Shown here one piece after another: positions 1 through 8,013 of a stretch of 33,152 nucleotides of DNA (positions are counted from its first letter, which is position 1; every line of letters begins with the position of its first letter). This stretch comes from Sphingobium xenophagum NBRC 107872 (lineage in GTDB: Bacteria > Pseudomonadota > Alphaproteobacteria > Sphingomonadales > Sphingomonadaceae). The stretch is taken from assembly GCF_000367345.1 (NCBI RefSeq), contig NZ_BARE01000035.1, positions 1 through 33,152 of the forward strand, given 5' to 3'. Made by a program: the position numbers and the translations under genes. The notes beneath the pieces were generated by a model. That model had not been told where the DNA came from, ran no database searches, and worked only from the letters and a program-made list of their open reading frames with translations.

Positions 1-466
1 GGCTCGTCCCGCCGATGCGGACGCCTTCGGGATTATAGCCGCCATTGCCGAAGGGGGAGGTGCCGCCGGTGCCGATCCATTTATTGCCGCCCTGATGCCG
101 CCCCTGCTGTTCCTCCAGCCGCTTCTTGAGCGTCTCCATGATCTCGTCCCAGTCGCCCAGCGACTTGATCTTTTCCATTTCTTCGGGGCTGAGATATTTT
201 TCCGCGACCAGTCGCAGCCATTCCTCCGGTATTTCCGCCTCTACGCCGGAACTGCCGAGCACGCCCTTGAACACCTGACCGAATACCTGATCGAAGCGGT
301 CGAGCAGCCCTTCATCCTTCACATAGGTTGCGCGGGCGAGATAATAGAAATCCTCCGGCCGCCGTTCGATGACGTCGCGGTCCAGCGCTTCCAGCAGCAG
401 CAGATGCTCCTTGATGCTGGCGGGGATGCCGGCGGCGCGGAGCGCATCGAGAAAATTGAGCAGCAT
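1..466 (-). CDS. VWA-domain (CoxE-like) protein, N-terminal part, cut by window edge
   Basis: Reading the minus strand from the ATG at 464-466 gives an open frame of about 155 codons running off the left edge. The protein begins MLLNFLDALRAAGIPASIKE and continues with LEALDRDVIERRPEDFYYLAR and later a Gly/Asn-rich stretch. I recognise this N-terminus as that of sphingomonad VWA-domain proteins of the CoxE-like family, which usually sit beside a MoxR-type AAA+ ATPase. The VWA domain itself (MIDAS motif) would lie beyond the edge, so it is not seen here. The family is thought to act with MoxR ATPases in maturing or remodelling protein complexes; the client is unknown. It is divergent from the chemoreceptor-like gene, with about 80 bp between the starts. 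The reading frame is secure; the function is by family resemblance only. Confidence 0.75.
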   Translation of the reverse strand, partial: MLLNFLDALRAAGIPASIKEHLLLLEALDRDVIERRPEDFYYLARATYVKDEGLLDRFDQVFGQVFKGVLGSSGVEAEIPEEWLRLVAEKYLSPEEMEKIKSLGDWDEIMETLKKRLEEQQGRHQGGNKWIGTGGTSPFGNGGYNPEGVRIGGTS

Positions 467-546
467 GGCCGCCTTTGTCGGGCAGCGCGGCGCATGATGC
501 AAGTGGCCGGACTCAGCGCTTGTCGGAATATTAAGTGTTGCAGTGC

Positions 547-1974
547 ATGGTTAATGCGTCACTATCCAGTCATCGGGAAATTTGGGGCCTACGCTTGGAA
601 AACAGGGACTTGCTGGCTGATCTTGGGGAACGGTCAGGCGACATCGCGTTGCAATGCAGCGAAACCGCGGGCTTTCTGAGCGAGTTGAACCTGCGGATAC
701 AGCAGGATTCGGCGAGGCTGTCCGATTTGCACGCGAATATGGATACGCTGGCCGCCAGCCAGAATGAAAGTGTCGCAGCCGCGCAGGAATTGAGCCTGAC
801 CGCGCGTCGGGCGGGGCGGATCATTGCTGAGGGACATGCGGCCATCACATTGTCGCTGGGCGAGGTGGCGGGGCTGGTCGAGCATGTCACGGGGCTGGAG
901 GGGCATTTGCGCCAGTTCCTGTCGGTGATCGAGGCGGTGGGCGATATTTCCGACGAGCTGGGGACGATCGCGCGGCAGACGCGGCTGTTGGGCATCAATG
1001 CCGCGATCGAGGCGGCGCGCGGCGGGGAGGCGACGCAGGGCTTTGCCGTGGTGGCGGACGAAATCCGGCGGCTGGCGGGGCAGGCGGGCGAATCGGCGGC
1101 ATCGGTCGGCGACAAGCTGGGCCTGCTGGATCGCGATGCCCGGCGGCTGATCGGCGGGGTGGAGGCCAATATCGTGCGCGGGCGCGATGTCGGCACGCAT
1201 ATCGACCGGCTGCGGATGAGCATGGCGGAGATCGCATCGCTGGTGACGCAATTTGCCGAACGGTCCGATGCGATCGTGACCTGCACCGACGAAGCGGACA
1301 GCGACGTGGCGGCGTTGCGGCAGGGCTTGGCGCTGTTCAGCCAGTCGGCAAGCGAAAGCGCGACGCGGGTGGAAGTGGCGCGCAGGCAACTGGAAGGGCT
1401 GGAGGGCATGGCCAACGCCATGCTCGATACCGCCGCCCATGGGCCAGGGCGGACCCGCAACAGCCGCTATATCGCGCTGGCGGAGGAAGGCGCAGATGAG
1501 GTGATGGCGCTGATCCGACAGGGGATTGCGGACAATCAGCTGAGCCTGGCCGACCTGTTCGACACCGATTATCGCCGGATCGAGGGGACTGAACCGGCGC
1601 AATATCAGACCCGCTTCACCGCCTTTGCCGATGCGCTGCTGCGCCCGACGCTGGACCGGCGCACGGGCGAGGACAGCGCGATCGTGGGGTGCTGCCTGAT
1701 CGACATGAACGGCTATCTGCCCACCCATATCAGCAAGCGCAGCCAGCCGCAGCGGCCCGGCGATCCGCGCTGGAACATGGAACATGCGCGCAACCGCCAG
1801 ATGTTCATGGACAGCCAGACCCGGCGGGCGCTGGACGGAGAAGGCGATTTTTTCCTGTTCACCTATCGCCAGGATCTGGGCGAGGGTCGCTATCGCGCGC
1901 TGCGCAGCGTGTTCGTGCCGCTGGTTTTCGAAGGGCGGCGATGGGGCCTGTATGAGGTTGGCTATCTGATCTGA
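547..1974 (+). CDS. soluble methyl-accepting chemotaxis-like protein with C-terminal sensor-like domain
   Basis: About 475 residues. The middle carries the MCP signalling hairpin with INAAIEAARGGE and FAVVADEIRRLA, the conserved tip that contacts CheA/CheW. No hydrophobic segment long enough to cross a membrane is visible, so the protein should be cytoplasmic. The last 160 residues (from about DLFDTDYRRIEG to the end, with GCCLIDMNGYLPTH and WGLYEVGYLI) form a separate domain that I associate with Cache/PAS-like input modules placed after the signalling domain in a known class of soluble receptors. The ligand cannot be read from sequence. The start is uncertain: ATG 547 is chosen, but GTG 535 is in frame, and neither has a strong ribosome site. 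The gene lies alone, just before the oxygen-regulation block; an aerotaxis or energy-taxis role is only a guess. Confidence 0.85.
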   Translation: MVNASLSSHREIWGLRLENRDLLADLGERSGDIALQCSETAGFLSELNLRIQQDSARLSDLHANMDTLAASQNESVAAAQELSLTARRAGRIIAEGHAAITLSLGEVAGLVEHVTGLEGHLRQFLSVIEAVGDISDELGTIARQTRLLGINAAIEAARGGEATQGFAVVADEIRRLAGQAGESAASVGDKLGLLDRDARRLIGGVEANIVRGRDVGTHIDRLRMSMAEIASLVTQFAERSDAIVTCTDEADSDVAALRQGLALFSQSASESATRVEVARRQLEGLEGMANAMLDTAAHGPGRTRNSRYIALAEEGADEVMALIRQGIADNQLSLADLFDTDYRRIEGTEPAQYQTRFTAFADALLRPTLDRRTGEDSAIVGCCLIDMNGYLPTHISKRSQPQRPGDPRWNMEHARNRQMFMDSQTRRALDGEGDFFLFTYRQDLGEGRYRALRSVFVPLVFEGRRWGLYEVGYLI

Positions 1975-1976
1975 CG

Positions 1977-1993
1977 GCCCGAATAGGGACATT
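1977..1993 (+). promoter_or_regulatory. 17-bp motif copy A, upstream of usp-fixL-fixJ
   Basis: GCCCGAATAGGGACATT lies 78 bp before the usp ATG, immediately after the chemoreceptor stop codon. The same sequence with at most two changes recurs upstream of the Fnr gene and of ccoN, in the same orientation. No gene explains the conservation, so it is a candidate regulator-binding site, most simply for FixJ. The binding protein is inferred. Confidence 0.7.
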
Positions 1994-2071
1994 TGCGGAT
2001 GGAGCGGGTGGCGGCGCAGGGATAAGCAGGAAGGCAATTGTCCAACGCCCTTGCCTGCCGGAGTTTCGCCC

Positions 2072-2887
2072 ATGAAAACCATTCTGCTGCATATTCATGA
2101 GGATAGCGCCCAGAATAGCCGGATGGAGGTGGCGCTGGACATTGCCCGCGCGACCGGCGCGCATGTTCGCTGCCTTCAGGTTACGCCGGTGATCGATTAT
2201 GTGTCGGCGGACATGTATGGCGGCAGTTATGTGCTGCCCCAGGACATCGACAATATCCGCATTGCCGAGGCGCAGGAAAAGGAAAAGATCGAAGCGCGTA
2301 TCCAGCGCGAGGGCGTGGCGTGGGACTGGCGGCACAGCGATGGCGACGTCGTGCAATGCATCCTGTCGGCGTCCCGGCTGGTCGATGCGATCGTCGTGAC
2401 CCTGCCGGGGCCGGGCCGCCGGGGGATCGGCGATCCGCTGCCGATCGTCGCCGACCTGGCAATCAGCAGCCGCGCGCCCATCCTGGCCGTGCCCAAGGGG
2501 TGCAAGGCCTTTGCCTGTCAGGGTCGGGCAATGGTGGCATGGGATGGATCGCACGAGGCCGCCGTGGCCCTGTGCGCCGCGCGGCCATTGCTGGCGCTGG
2601 CGAGCGAGGTGCATGTCGTGACCGTCGAGGAAAAGGCCAAGCGCGATTTTCCGCCGATCGACGCGAGCGAATATCTTTCGCGCCACGGCATCGCGTCGGA
2701 AATCCACGAATGGCCGCGCAAGGGCCGGACGGTCGAGGAGGCCCTGGCCGCTGCCGCCGACGAACTGCGCGTCGACTGGATCACGATGGGTGCCTTTGGC
2801 CATAGCCGCCTGCGCGAGACGATATTCGGCGGCGTCACCCGCTATCTGTTGGGCGAAGCGCGGGTTCCGCTCTTGCTGGCGCACTGA
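2072..2887 (+). CDS. universal stress protein, tandem UspA domains
   Basis: 271 residues from the ATG at 2072, which has GGAG (2060-2063) eight bases upstream; this is why it is preferred over the non-ATG start at 2051. Two UspA-like halves are visible. The N-terminal one starts MKTILLHIHEDSAQNS. The C-terminal one starts near GRAMVAWDGSHEAAVAL and ends with GAFGHSRLRETIFGGVTRYLL, which fits the G-x2-G-H-x9-G ATP-binding signature. Tandem Usp proteins are common in low-oxygen regulons, where they bind ATP and modulate stress survival; their precise targets are usually unknown. fixL starts 20 bp downstream, so the gene probably heads a usp-fixL-fixJ operon driven from the motif-bearing promoter region at 1977. 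Confidence 0.9.
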   Translation: MKTILLHIHEDSAQNSRMEVALDIARATGAHVRCLQVTPVIDYVSADMYGGSYVLPQDIDNIRIAEAQEKEKIEARIQREGVAWDWRHSDGDVVQCILSASRLVDAIVVTLPGPGRRGIGDPLPIVADLAISSRAPILAVPKGCKAFACQGRAMVAWDGSHEAAVALCAARPLLALASEVHVVTVEEKAKRDFPPIDASEYLSRHGIASEIHEWPRKGRTVEEALAAAADELRVDWITMGAFGHSRLRETIFGGVTRYLLGEARVPLLLAH

Positions 2888-2907
2888 TTTCGCGTCAGTG
2901 ATGGACG

Positions 2908-4044
2908 ATGGCGATCAACGATGTCGATCCGCGCGATGATGCGCATAGCCTGGAGCAGGCGTTGCTGGGGTCGATCCTGGCGACGGTGCCCGACGCCCTG
3001 ATCGTCATCGACGCACGCGGACGCATCATGTCGTTCAGCCCGGCGGCACAGCGCATGTTCCAGTATGGCGAGGCCGAAGTGCTGGGCGAGAATGTGTCGA
3101 TGCTGATGCCATCGCCCGATCGCGAGCGGCATGACGGCTATCTGGACCATTATCGCGAGACCGGGGAAAAGAAGATCATCGGCATCGGTCGCCTGACCAC
3201 GGCGCGGCGGCGGGATGGATCGACCTTTCCCATCGAACTGGCGGTCGGCGAGGTCAGCGATCAGGGTATGCGATTGTTCACCGGCTTCATCCGCGACCTG
3301 ACCGAGCGGCAGAAAACCGAGCGGCGGGTACAGGATTTGCAGGCCGAACTCAGCCATGCGTCGCGCGTGACCGCGATGGGGACGCTGGCCGCGGCGCTGG
3401 CGCATGAACTCAACCAGCCGCTGACGGCGATCGCCAATTATATGGAGGCGGGGCGCGATCTGCTGGCGCAGGAAGGCGCGATCGACCGGAGCTTGCTGGG
3501 CGAAGCGATGGACGAGGCCGCGACGCAGGCGCTGCGCGCCGGGGAGATCATCCGGTCGCTGCGCGAATTCATTCGCCGGGGCGAAGCGGACCGCCAGCCC
3601 GAAACCGTATCGACCCTGTTGTCGGAAGGGGTGGCGCTGGCCTTTATCGGCATCAACAGCCGGGGCATCGATATGGACATCGCCGTCGATCCCCGTGTAG
3701 GCCGCATCATGGCCAACCGGGTGCAGGTGCAGCAGGTGATCACGAATCTCGTCCGAAACGCGGTGGAAGCGATGGAGGGGCGTCCGATGCGCATTCTCCA
3801 TCTGTCGGCCGCGCCTGACGATGATGGCCGGGTGGAGATTGTCATCGCGGATAGCGGCCCCGGCCTTGATCCGGGGGTCGAACGATCGCTCTTTACCCCG
3901 TTCAGCACCACCAAGCCGACGGGCATGGGCGTCGGGCTGTCGATCAGCCGCACCATCGTGGAAGGCCATGGCGGCCGCATCTGGGCGACTCGATCGCGCT
4001 GGGGCGGTGTCGCCTTTCATTTCACTTTGGACGCCGCGGATTGA
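2908..4044 (+). CDS. fixL: oxygen-sensing haem-PAS histidine kinase FixL
   Basis: 378 residues with no membrane segment. Residues about 15-135 form a PAS domain very close to the haem PAS of Bradyrhizobium FixL. VSMLMPSPDRERHDGY supplies His75, matching the haem ligand His200, and IIGIGR supplies Arg95, matching Arg220, which stabilises bound oxygen. The position equivalent to Arg206 (a haem propionate contact) is His81 here. The kinase part has the H-box AHELNQP with phospho-acceptor His166, then an ATP-binding domain with NLVRNAVEAM, DSGPGLDPG and TGMGVGLSIS. Oxygen binding is expected to switch off autophosphorylation and transfer to FixJ. There is one PAS domain only. fixJ begins 4 bp after the stop codon. 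The function is well supported by motifs; the effect of the His81 change is unknown. Confidence 0.93.
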   Translation: MAINDVDPRDDAHSLEQALLGSILATVPDALIVIDARGRIMSFSPAAQRMFQYGEAEVLGENVSMLMPSPDRERHDGYLDHYRETGEKKIIGIGRLTTARRRDGSTFPIELAVGEVSDQGMRLFTGFIRDLTERQKTERRVQDLQAELSHASRVTAMGTLAAALAHELNQPLTAIANYMEAGRDLLAQEGAIDRSLLGEAMDEAATQALRAGEIIRSLREFIRRGEADRQPETVSTLLSEGVALAFIGINSRGIDMDIAVDPRVGRIMANRVQVQQVITNLVRNAVEAMEGRPMRILHLSAAPDDDGRVEIVIADSGPGLDPGVERSLFTPFSTTKPTGMGVGLSISRTIVEGHGGRIWATRSRWGGVAFHFTLDAAD

Positions 4045-4048
4045 CGCC

Positions 4049-4657
4049 ATGACCCAACCCCTCATCTATGTCGTCGATGATGACGAGGCGATCCGCCGAT
4101 CGCTCAGCTTCATGCTCAAGACCGGCGGCTTTGCCGTGCAGAGCTTTTCGGGCGGCATCCCGTTCCTGAAGGAAGCCGCCGGGCTGGAACAGGGCTGCGT
4201 TCTGCTGGACGTGCGGATGCCGGACATGGACGGGCTGGAGGTGCAGCGCGAACTGCGCGCGCGGGGTGTCCTGCTGCCCGTCATCATCATGACCGGCCAT
4301 GGCGATGTCGGCATGGCGGTGGCCGCGATGAAGGCGGGCGCGACCGACTTTATCGAAAAGCCGTTCGAGAAGGCGGCCCTTCTGGACGCCATCGCCGCCG
4401 CCAATGCGCAGGTTGCCGCCCACCGCGACGCCGGCGCGCGGCGCGAGAATGCGCAGGCGCGCCTCAACATCCTGACCGATCGCGAACGCGAGGTGCTGAA
4501 CGGTCTGGTCGAAGGACTACCCAACAAGTCGATCGCCTATGATCTGGGCATTTCGCCGCGCACGGTGGAAATCCATCGCGCCAATCTGATGCAGAAGCTG
4601 GACGTGCGCAGCCTGTCCGAAGCGCTGCGCATTGCGTTCCAGGCCGGGATGCAATGA
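4049..4657 (+). CDS. fixJ: response regulator FixJ
   Basis: 202 residues from ATG 4049; an upstream extension of the frame overlaps fixL and is not used. The receiver domain has the acidic pair in VVDDDEA, the phosphorylation site Asp54 in LLDVRMPDMDG (the same number as in Sinorhizobium FixJ), and the conserved lysine in FIEKPF. The C-terminal LuxR/NarL-type helix-turn-helix has LTDREREVLNGLVEGLPNKS and the recognition region ISPRTVEIHRANLMQKL, nearly the same as rhizobial FixJ. DNA specificity is therefore likely to be similar. Phosphorylated FixJ activates promoters under low oxygen. It is cotranscribed with fixL; likely targets within this window are the three promoters carrying the GCCCG-N3-AGGGACATT motif, including its own. 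Confidence 0.93.
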   Translation: MTQPLIYVVDDDEAIRRSLSFMLKTGGFAVQSFSGGIPFLKEAAGLEQGCVLLDVRMPDMDGLEVQRELRARGVLLPVIIMTGHGDVGMAVAAMKAGATDFIEKPFEKAALLDAIAAANAQVAAHRDAGARRENAQARLNILTDREREVLNGLVEGLPNKSIAYDLGISPRTVEIHRANLMQKLDVRSLSEALRIAFQAGMQ

Positions 4658-4658
4658 T

Positions 4659-4675
4659 GCCCGATCAGGGACATT
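4659..4675 (+). promoter_or_regulatory. 17-bp motif copy B, upstream of the fnr-type gene
   Basis: GCCCGATCAGGGACATT begins one base after the fixJ stop codon and ends 40 bp before the regulator start. It continues ACGGATAG, giving GGGACATTACGGA, the copy that best resembles the reverse complement of the rhizobial FixJ site as I remember it (TAMGTAGTTTCCC). Its presence suggests the regulator gene has its own promoter rather than relying on read-through from fixLJ. Confidence 0.68.
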
Positions 4676-4715
4676 ACGGATAGGCTGATGCCCGCCGCTG
4701 CGTCAGGCAGCGATC

Positions 4716-5471
4716 ATGATGATGCATTTTGATCTGGCGCAAACCGCGCCCGCCGCCCCCGCCCCGGTTCCGTGCCAGGACGCCAGCTTCTGCCAGCGAT
4801 GCGACGTGCGTGCGCGCGCGATTTGCGGCACGCTGGAGGAGGATGATCGCGCCGCGCTCAATCGGCTTGGCCGGCGGGTGACGGTGCAGGCCGGGCAGAC
4901 GGTGATGTGGGAAGGGGACGATGCCACCATCGTCGCCAATGTCATCGAAGGCACGCTCAAATTGTCGGCCTCCACCGGCGATGGACGCGAACAGATTGTC
5001 GGCGTGGTCTATCCGTCCGATTTCATCGGTCGCCCCTTTGGCCGCAGCACCCCCCATAGCGTGACCGCGCTGACCGACGCGCGCCTCTGTCTGTTCACGC
5101 GGGGCGCGTTCGACGGTTTTGCCCGCACCCATCCCGAACTTGGCCACCGCCTGCTGCAACGCACGCTGGACGATCTGGACCGGGCGCGCGCCTGGATGCT
5201 GTTGCTGGGCCGGAAGAATGCGCGGGAAAAGATCGCGACCTTCCTGCTCGATATGTCGCACCGGCTGGCGGGGGAGGGCGCGGGGCCGCTCGACAGCTTC
5301 GCGCTGCCCCTGTCGCGCCAGCAGGTCGCCGATGTGCTGGGCCTGACGATCGAGACGGTCAGCCGCCAGATGACCGACATGAAGCGGGCGAAAATCATCG
5401 ACCTGCCGAACCGTCGCACCGTCGAAATACTGGATCGCGACCAGTTGTCCTGCCTCGCCGAAGCGGCCTGA
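4716..5471 (+). CDS. fnrL: Fnr/FixK-family oxygen-responsive regulator with Fe-S cluster ligands
   Basis: 251 residues of the Crp/Fnr superfamily. The N-terminal cysteines Cys26-x2-Cys29-x7-Cys37 (FCQRCDVRARAIC) and a central Cys125 (RLCLF) match the four ligands of the [4Fe-4S] cluster in alphaproteobacterial FnrL/FnrN proteins; Cys20 is extra. A cyclic-nucleotide-fold domain follows, then a dimerisation helix, then a helix-turn-helix SRQQVADVLGLTIETVSRQM. There Glu213, Ser216 and Arg217 match the residues with which FNR reads TTGAT half-sites. The protein therefore should sense oxygen directly, unlike rhizobial FixK proteins that lack the cluster. Three ATGs stand in a row at 4716-4724 and the first is used. 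It lies between fixJ and ccoN with its own motif copy, and is a likely activator of ccoN. Naming as fnrL rather than fixK rests on the cysteines. Confidence 0.9.
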   Translation: MMMHFDLAQTAPAAPAPVPCQDASFCQRCDVRARAICGTLEEDDRAALNRLGRRVTVQAGQTVMWEGDDATIVANVIEGTLKLSASTGDGREQIVGVVYPSDFIGRPFGRSTPHSVTALTDARLCLFTRGAFDGFARTHPELGHRLLQRTLDDLDRARAWMLLLGRKNAREKIATFLLDMSHRLAGEGAGPLDSFALPLSRQQVADVLGLTIETVSRQMTDMKRAKIIDLPNRRTVEILDRDQLSCLAEAA

Positions 5472-5484
5472 CCGGCACAGATCG

Positions 5485-5501
5485 GCCCGGATAGGGACAT
5501 T
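5485..5501 (+). promoter_or_regulatory. 17-bp motif copy C, upstream of ccoN
   Basis: GCCCGGATAGGGACATT differs from copy A at one base. It lies 13 bp after the regulator stop codon and 99 bp before the preferred ccoN start. It would allow direct control of the oxidase operon by whatever factor also controls usp-fixLJ and fnr. Confidence 0.7.
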
Positions 5502-5526
5502 CACCTACAGACCCCGATGCCCCCTT

Positions 5527-5540
5527 TTGACAGAGGACAA
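5527..5540 (+). promoter_or_regulatory. possible Fnr/FixK box in the ccoN promoter
   Basis: TTGACAGAGGACAA has the spacing of the Fnr consensus TTGAT-N4-ATCAA: half-sites TTGAC and GACAA separated by four bases. The left half fits well and the right half is degenerate. Centred at 5533.5, it would place a class II start site near 5575, which fits translation from ATG 5601. It is a single weak match, but the Fnr-type gene is the immediate upstream neighbour. Confidence 0.45.
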
Positions 5541-5600
5541 GGACAGTCGATGTCCGCCCGTGCAGGCGATTTCGACGAACATATCTCCTGGGGGATAAGC

Positions 5601-7253
5601 ATGGAACAATTGGTCATGAAGGCGGGCGGGTGGTTCGCGCTGGCCCTGCTCGCGGCCGCTGCGGCGGTCATGGCGGCGGACAGCGGTTTTGCCGTCCATA
5701 TGACGATCGTGGCGGCGACCGGACTGCTGCTCGCGGCGCTCACCCTGAAACGCGCCGACTATGGTGCGATCATCCGCGGCGCGCTCAAGATGCCCGATCA
5801 GGGGCGTTATGATGACGACATGATCCGCTGGGGCGTCATTGCGACGATATTCTGGGGTCTGGCCGGTTTTCTCGCCGGTCTCTACATCGCGCTTCAGCTC
5901 GCCTTTCCCGCGCTGAACCTGGGGATTGAATATACCAGTTTCGGGCGATTGCGGCCGCTGCACACCTCGGCAGTCATCTTTGCCTTTGGCGGCAACGCGC
6001 TGATCGCGACCAGCTTCTATGTCGTGCAGCGCACCTGCCGGGCGCGGCTCGCCTTTCCCACCATGGCCCGCTTCGTCTTCTGGGGATACCAGATGTTCAT
6101 CGTGCTGGCCGCCACCGGCTATCTGATGGGCATTACCGAGGGCAAGGAATATGCCGAGCCGGAATGGTATGTCGACCTGTGGCTGACGGTCGTGTGGGTG
6201 TGTTACCTGCTGGTGTTCGGCGGGACGATCCTCAAGCGGTCCGAACCGCATATCTATGTGGCCAACTGGTTCTACCTGTCCTTCATCATCACCATCGCGA
6301 TGCTGCACATCGTCAACAATCTGTCGATGCCGGTCAGCCTGCTGGGGTCCAAAAGCTATGCCGCCTTTGCGGGCGTGCAGGATGCGCTGACCCAATGGTG
6401 GTACGGCCATAATGCGGTCGGCTTCTTCCTGACCGCCGGCTTTCTGGCGATGATGTATTATTTCGTCCCCAAACAGGCCGAACGCCCGGTCTATAGCTAT
6501 CGCCTGTCGATCATCCACTTCTGGTCGCTGATCTTCCTCTATATCTGGGCCGGGCCGCACCATCTGCATTACACTGCGCTGCCCGACTGGGCGCAGACGC
6601 TGGGCATGGTCTTTTCGATCATGCTGTGGATGCCCAGCTGGGGCGGGATGATCAACGGCCTGATGACGCTGAACGGCGCATGGGACAAGATCCGCACCGA
6701 CCCGATCATCCGCATGATGGTGATGGCGCTCGCCTTCTACGGCATGTCGACCTTCGAAGGCCCGATGATGTCGATCAAGGCGGTCAACAGCCTGTCCCAT
6801 TATACCGACTGGACGATCGGCCATGTGCACAGCGGCGCGCTGGGCTGGAACGGCATGATCACCTTTGCCTGCCTCTATTATATGGCGCCGCGCCTGTGGG
6901 GCCGGGAGCGCCTCTATTCGCTGCGCATGGTCAACTGGCACTTCTGGTTGGCGACGGTCGGCATCGTCCTCTACGCCGCGGCGATGTGGACGGCGGGCAT
7001 CATGCAGGGGCTGATGTGGCGCGAATATGGGAGCGACGGCTACCTCGTCTACGCCTTCTCCGAAGTCGTGAAGGCCATGTTCCCGATGTACCTGATCCGC
7101 GCGGCCGGCGGCCTGCTCTATCTGGCTGGCGCGATCATCATGGCGGTCAATATCGGCCTGACCATCGCAGGACGCCAGCGCGAGGAAAAACCGATGCGCG
7201 ACGCTGCCTTCGATCCCGCCGCCGACCGTCCCCTCCAGCCGCACGCCGCGTGA
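5601..7253 (+). CDS. ccoN: cbb3-type cytochrome c oxidase subunit I (CcoN)
   Basis: 550 residues from ATG 5601. This is the catalytic haem-copper subunit, reducing oxygen to water in the inner membrane with low- and high-spin haem b and CuB. About a dozen hydrophobic segments are visible, with conserved histidine stretches typical of Cco[48 protein letters not shown] and [14 protein letters not shown]. Two earlier in-frame ATGs exist. ATG 5550 has AAGGA upstream and would add 17 residues, and 5517 would add more. I prefer 5601 because the possible Fnr box and the resulting transcript start would otherwise fall at or inside the coding region; the choice is not certain. ccoO follows after 13 bp. 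Expression is probably switched on at low oxygen through the upstream motif copy and the Fnr box. Confidence 0.95.
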   Translation: MEQLVMKAGGWFALALLAAAAAVMAADSGFAVHMTIVAATGLLLAALTLKRADYGAIIRGALKMPDQGRYDDDMIRWGVIATIFWGLAGFLAGLYIALQLAFPALNLGIEYTSFGRLRPLHTSAVIFAFGGNALIATSFYVVQRTCRARLAFPTMARFVFWGYQMFIVLAATGYLMGITEGKEYAEPEWYVDLWLTVVWVCYLLVFGGTILKRSEPHIYVANWFYLSFIITIAMLHIVNNLSMPVSLLGSKSYAAFAGVQDALTQWWYGHNAVGFFLTAGFLAMMYYFVPKQAERPVYSYRLSIIHFWSLIFLYIWAGPHHLHYTALPDWAQTLGMVFSIMLWMPSWGGMINGLMTLNGAWDKIRTDPIIRMMVMALAFYGMSTFEGPMMSIKAVNSLSHYTDWTIGHVHSGALGWNGMITFACLYYMAPRLWGRERLYSLRMVNWHFWLATVGIVLYAAAMWTAGIMQGLMWREYGSDGYLVYAFSEVVKAMFPMYLIRAAGGLLYLAGAIIMAVNIGLTIAGRQREEKPMRDAAFDPAADRPLQPHAA

Positions 7254-7266
7254 CGGAGAAACCGAC

Positions 7267-8013
7267 ATGGAAACCAAGACAAAAAGCAAATTTTTCGATC
7301 ATGGTAGGCTGGAACGCAACGTATCCCTGCTGGGCATCGCTGCGCTGATCGTCGTTGCCATCGGCGGCATCGTGGAGATCGCGCCGCTGTTCTGGATCGA
7401 CTCCACGATCGAGAAGGTGGAGGGGATGCGCCCCTACACCCCGCTGGAACTGGCCGGGCGCAACATCTACATCCGCGAAGGCTGCTACAACTGCCATAGC
7501 CAGATGATCCGCCCGTTCCGCGACGAGGTGGAACGCTATGGCCATTACAGCCTGGCGGCGGAAAGCATGTATGATCATCCCTTCCAGTGGGGGTCCAAGC
7601 GCACCGGGCCGGATCTGGCGCGGGTGGGCGGACGCTATTCGGACGAATGGCATGTCCAGCATCTGAAAGACCCGCGCGCGGTGGTGCCGGAATCGATCAT
7701 GCCGACCTATCCCTTCCTGGCCGAACGCGACCTGAAGGCCGGTGACATGAGCGGAGACCTGACCGCCCTGGCGCGCGTCGGCGTCCCCTATGACAAGGAC
7801 GCCATCGCCGCCGCCAACGACGACCTGAAGGCGCAGGCCGATCCAAACGCCGACAGCACGGCGCTGGTGAAGCGCTATCCCAAGGCGCAGGTGCGCGATT
7901 TCGACGGCGATCCGAACAGGCTGACCGAAATGGATGCGCTGGTCGCCTATCTCCAGATGATCGGCACGCTGGTCGATACCAAGGCTGCCGCCGCGCAGGA
8001 GACGGTGCGATGA
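7267..8013 (+). CDS. ccoO: cbb3 oxidase subunit II, monohaem cytochrome c (CcoO)
   Basis: 248 residues, the normal CcoO length. A single N-terminal membrane anchor (about residues 20-44) is followed by the haem c site Cys73-Tyr-Asn-Cys76-His77 in [15 protein letters not shown]. The family-typical [16 protein letters not shown] and a candidate axial methionine in IMPTYPFL follow. It passes electrons from CcoP haems to CcoN and is needed for CcoN stability. It starts 13 bp after ccoN and its stop overlaps the ccoQ start (ATGA at 8010-8013), indicating translational coupling. Haem attachment requires the periplasmic Ccm system, which is not in this window. Confidence 0.96.
   Translation: METKTKSKFFDHGRLERNVSLLGIAALIVVAIGGIVEIAPLFWIDSTIEKVEGMRPYTPLELAGRNIYIREGCYNCHSQMIRPFRDEVERYGHYSLAAESMYDHPFQWGSKRTGPDLARVGGRYSDEWHVQHLKDPRAVVPESIMPTYPFLAERDLKAGDMSGDLTALARVGVPYDKDAIAAANDDLKAQADPNADSTALVKRYPKAQVRDFDGDPNRLTEMDALVAYLQMIGTLVDTKAAAAQETVR

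Noticed and set aside
634..2082. Long minus-strand open frame (about 480 codons) opposite the chemoreceptor gene
   Set aside because: Shadow of the GC-rich coding strand: His/Arg/Pro/Ala-biased translation with no recognisable domain, opposite a gene with clear MCP motifs.
4716..5471. Calling the Crp/Fnr-family gene fixK
   Set aside because: Classical FixK proteins lack the N-terminal cysteine cluster; all four ligand positions are present here, so an FnrL/FnrN-type name is safer.
5505..7289. 594-codon minus-strand frame opposite ccoN
   Set aside because: Composition rich in Asp, His, Arg and Gln without motifs; ccoN on the other strand is unmistakable.
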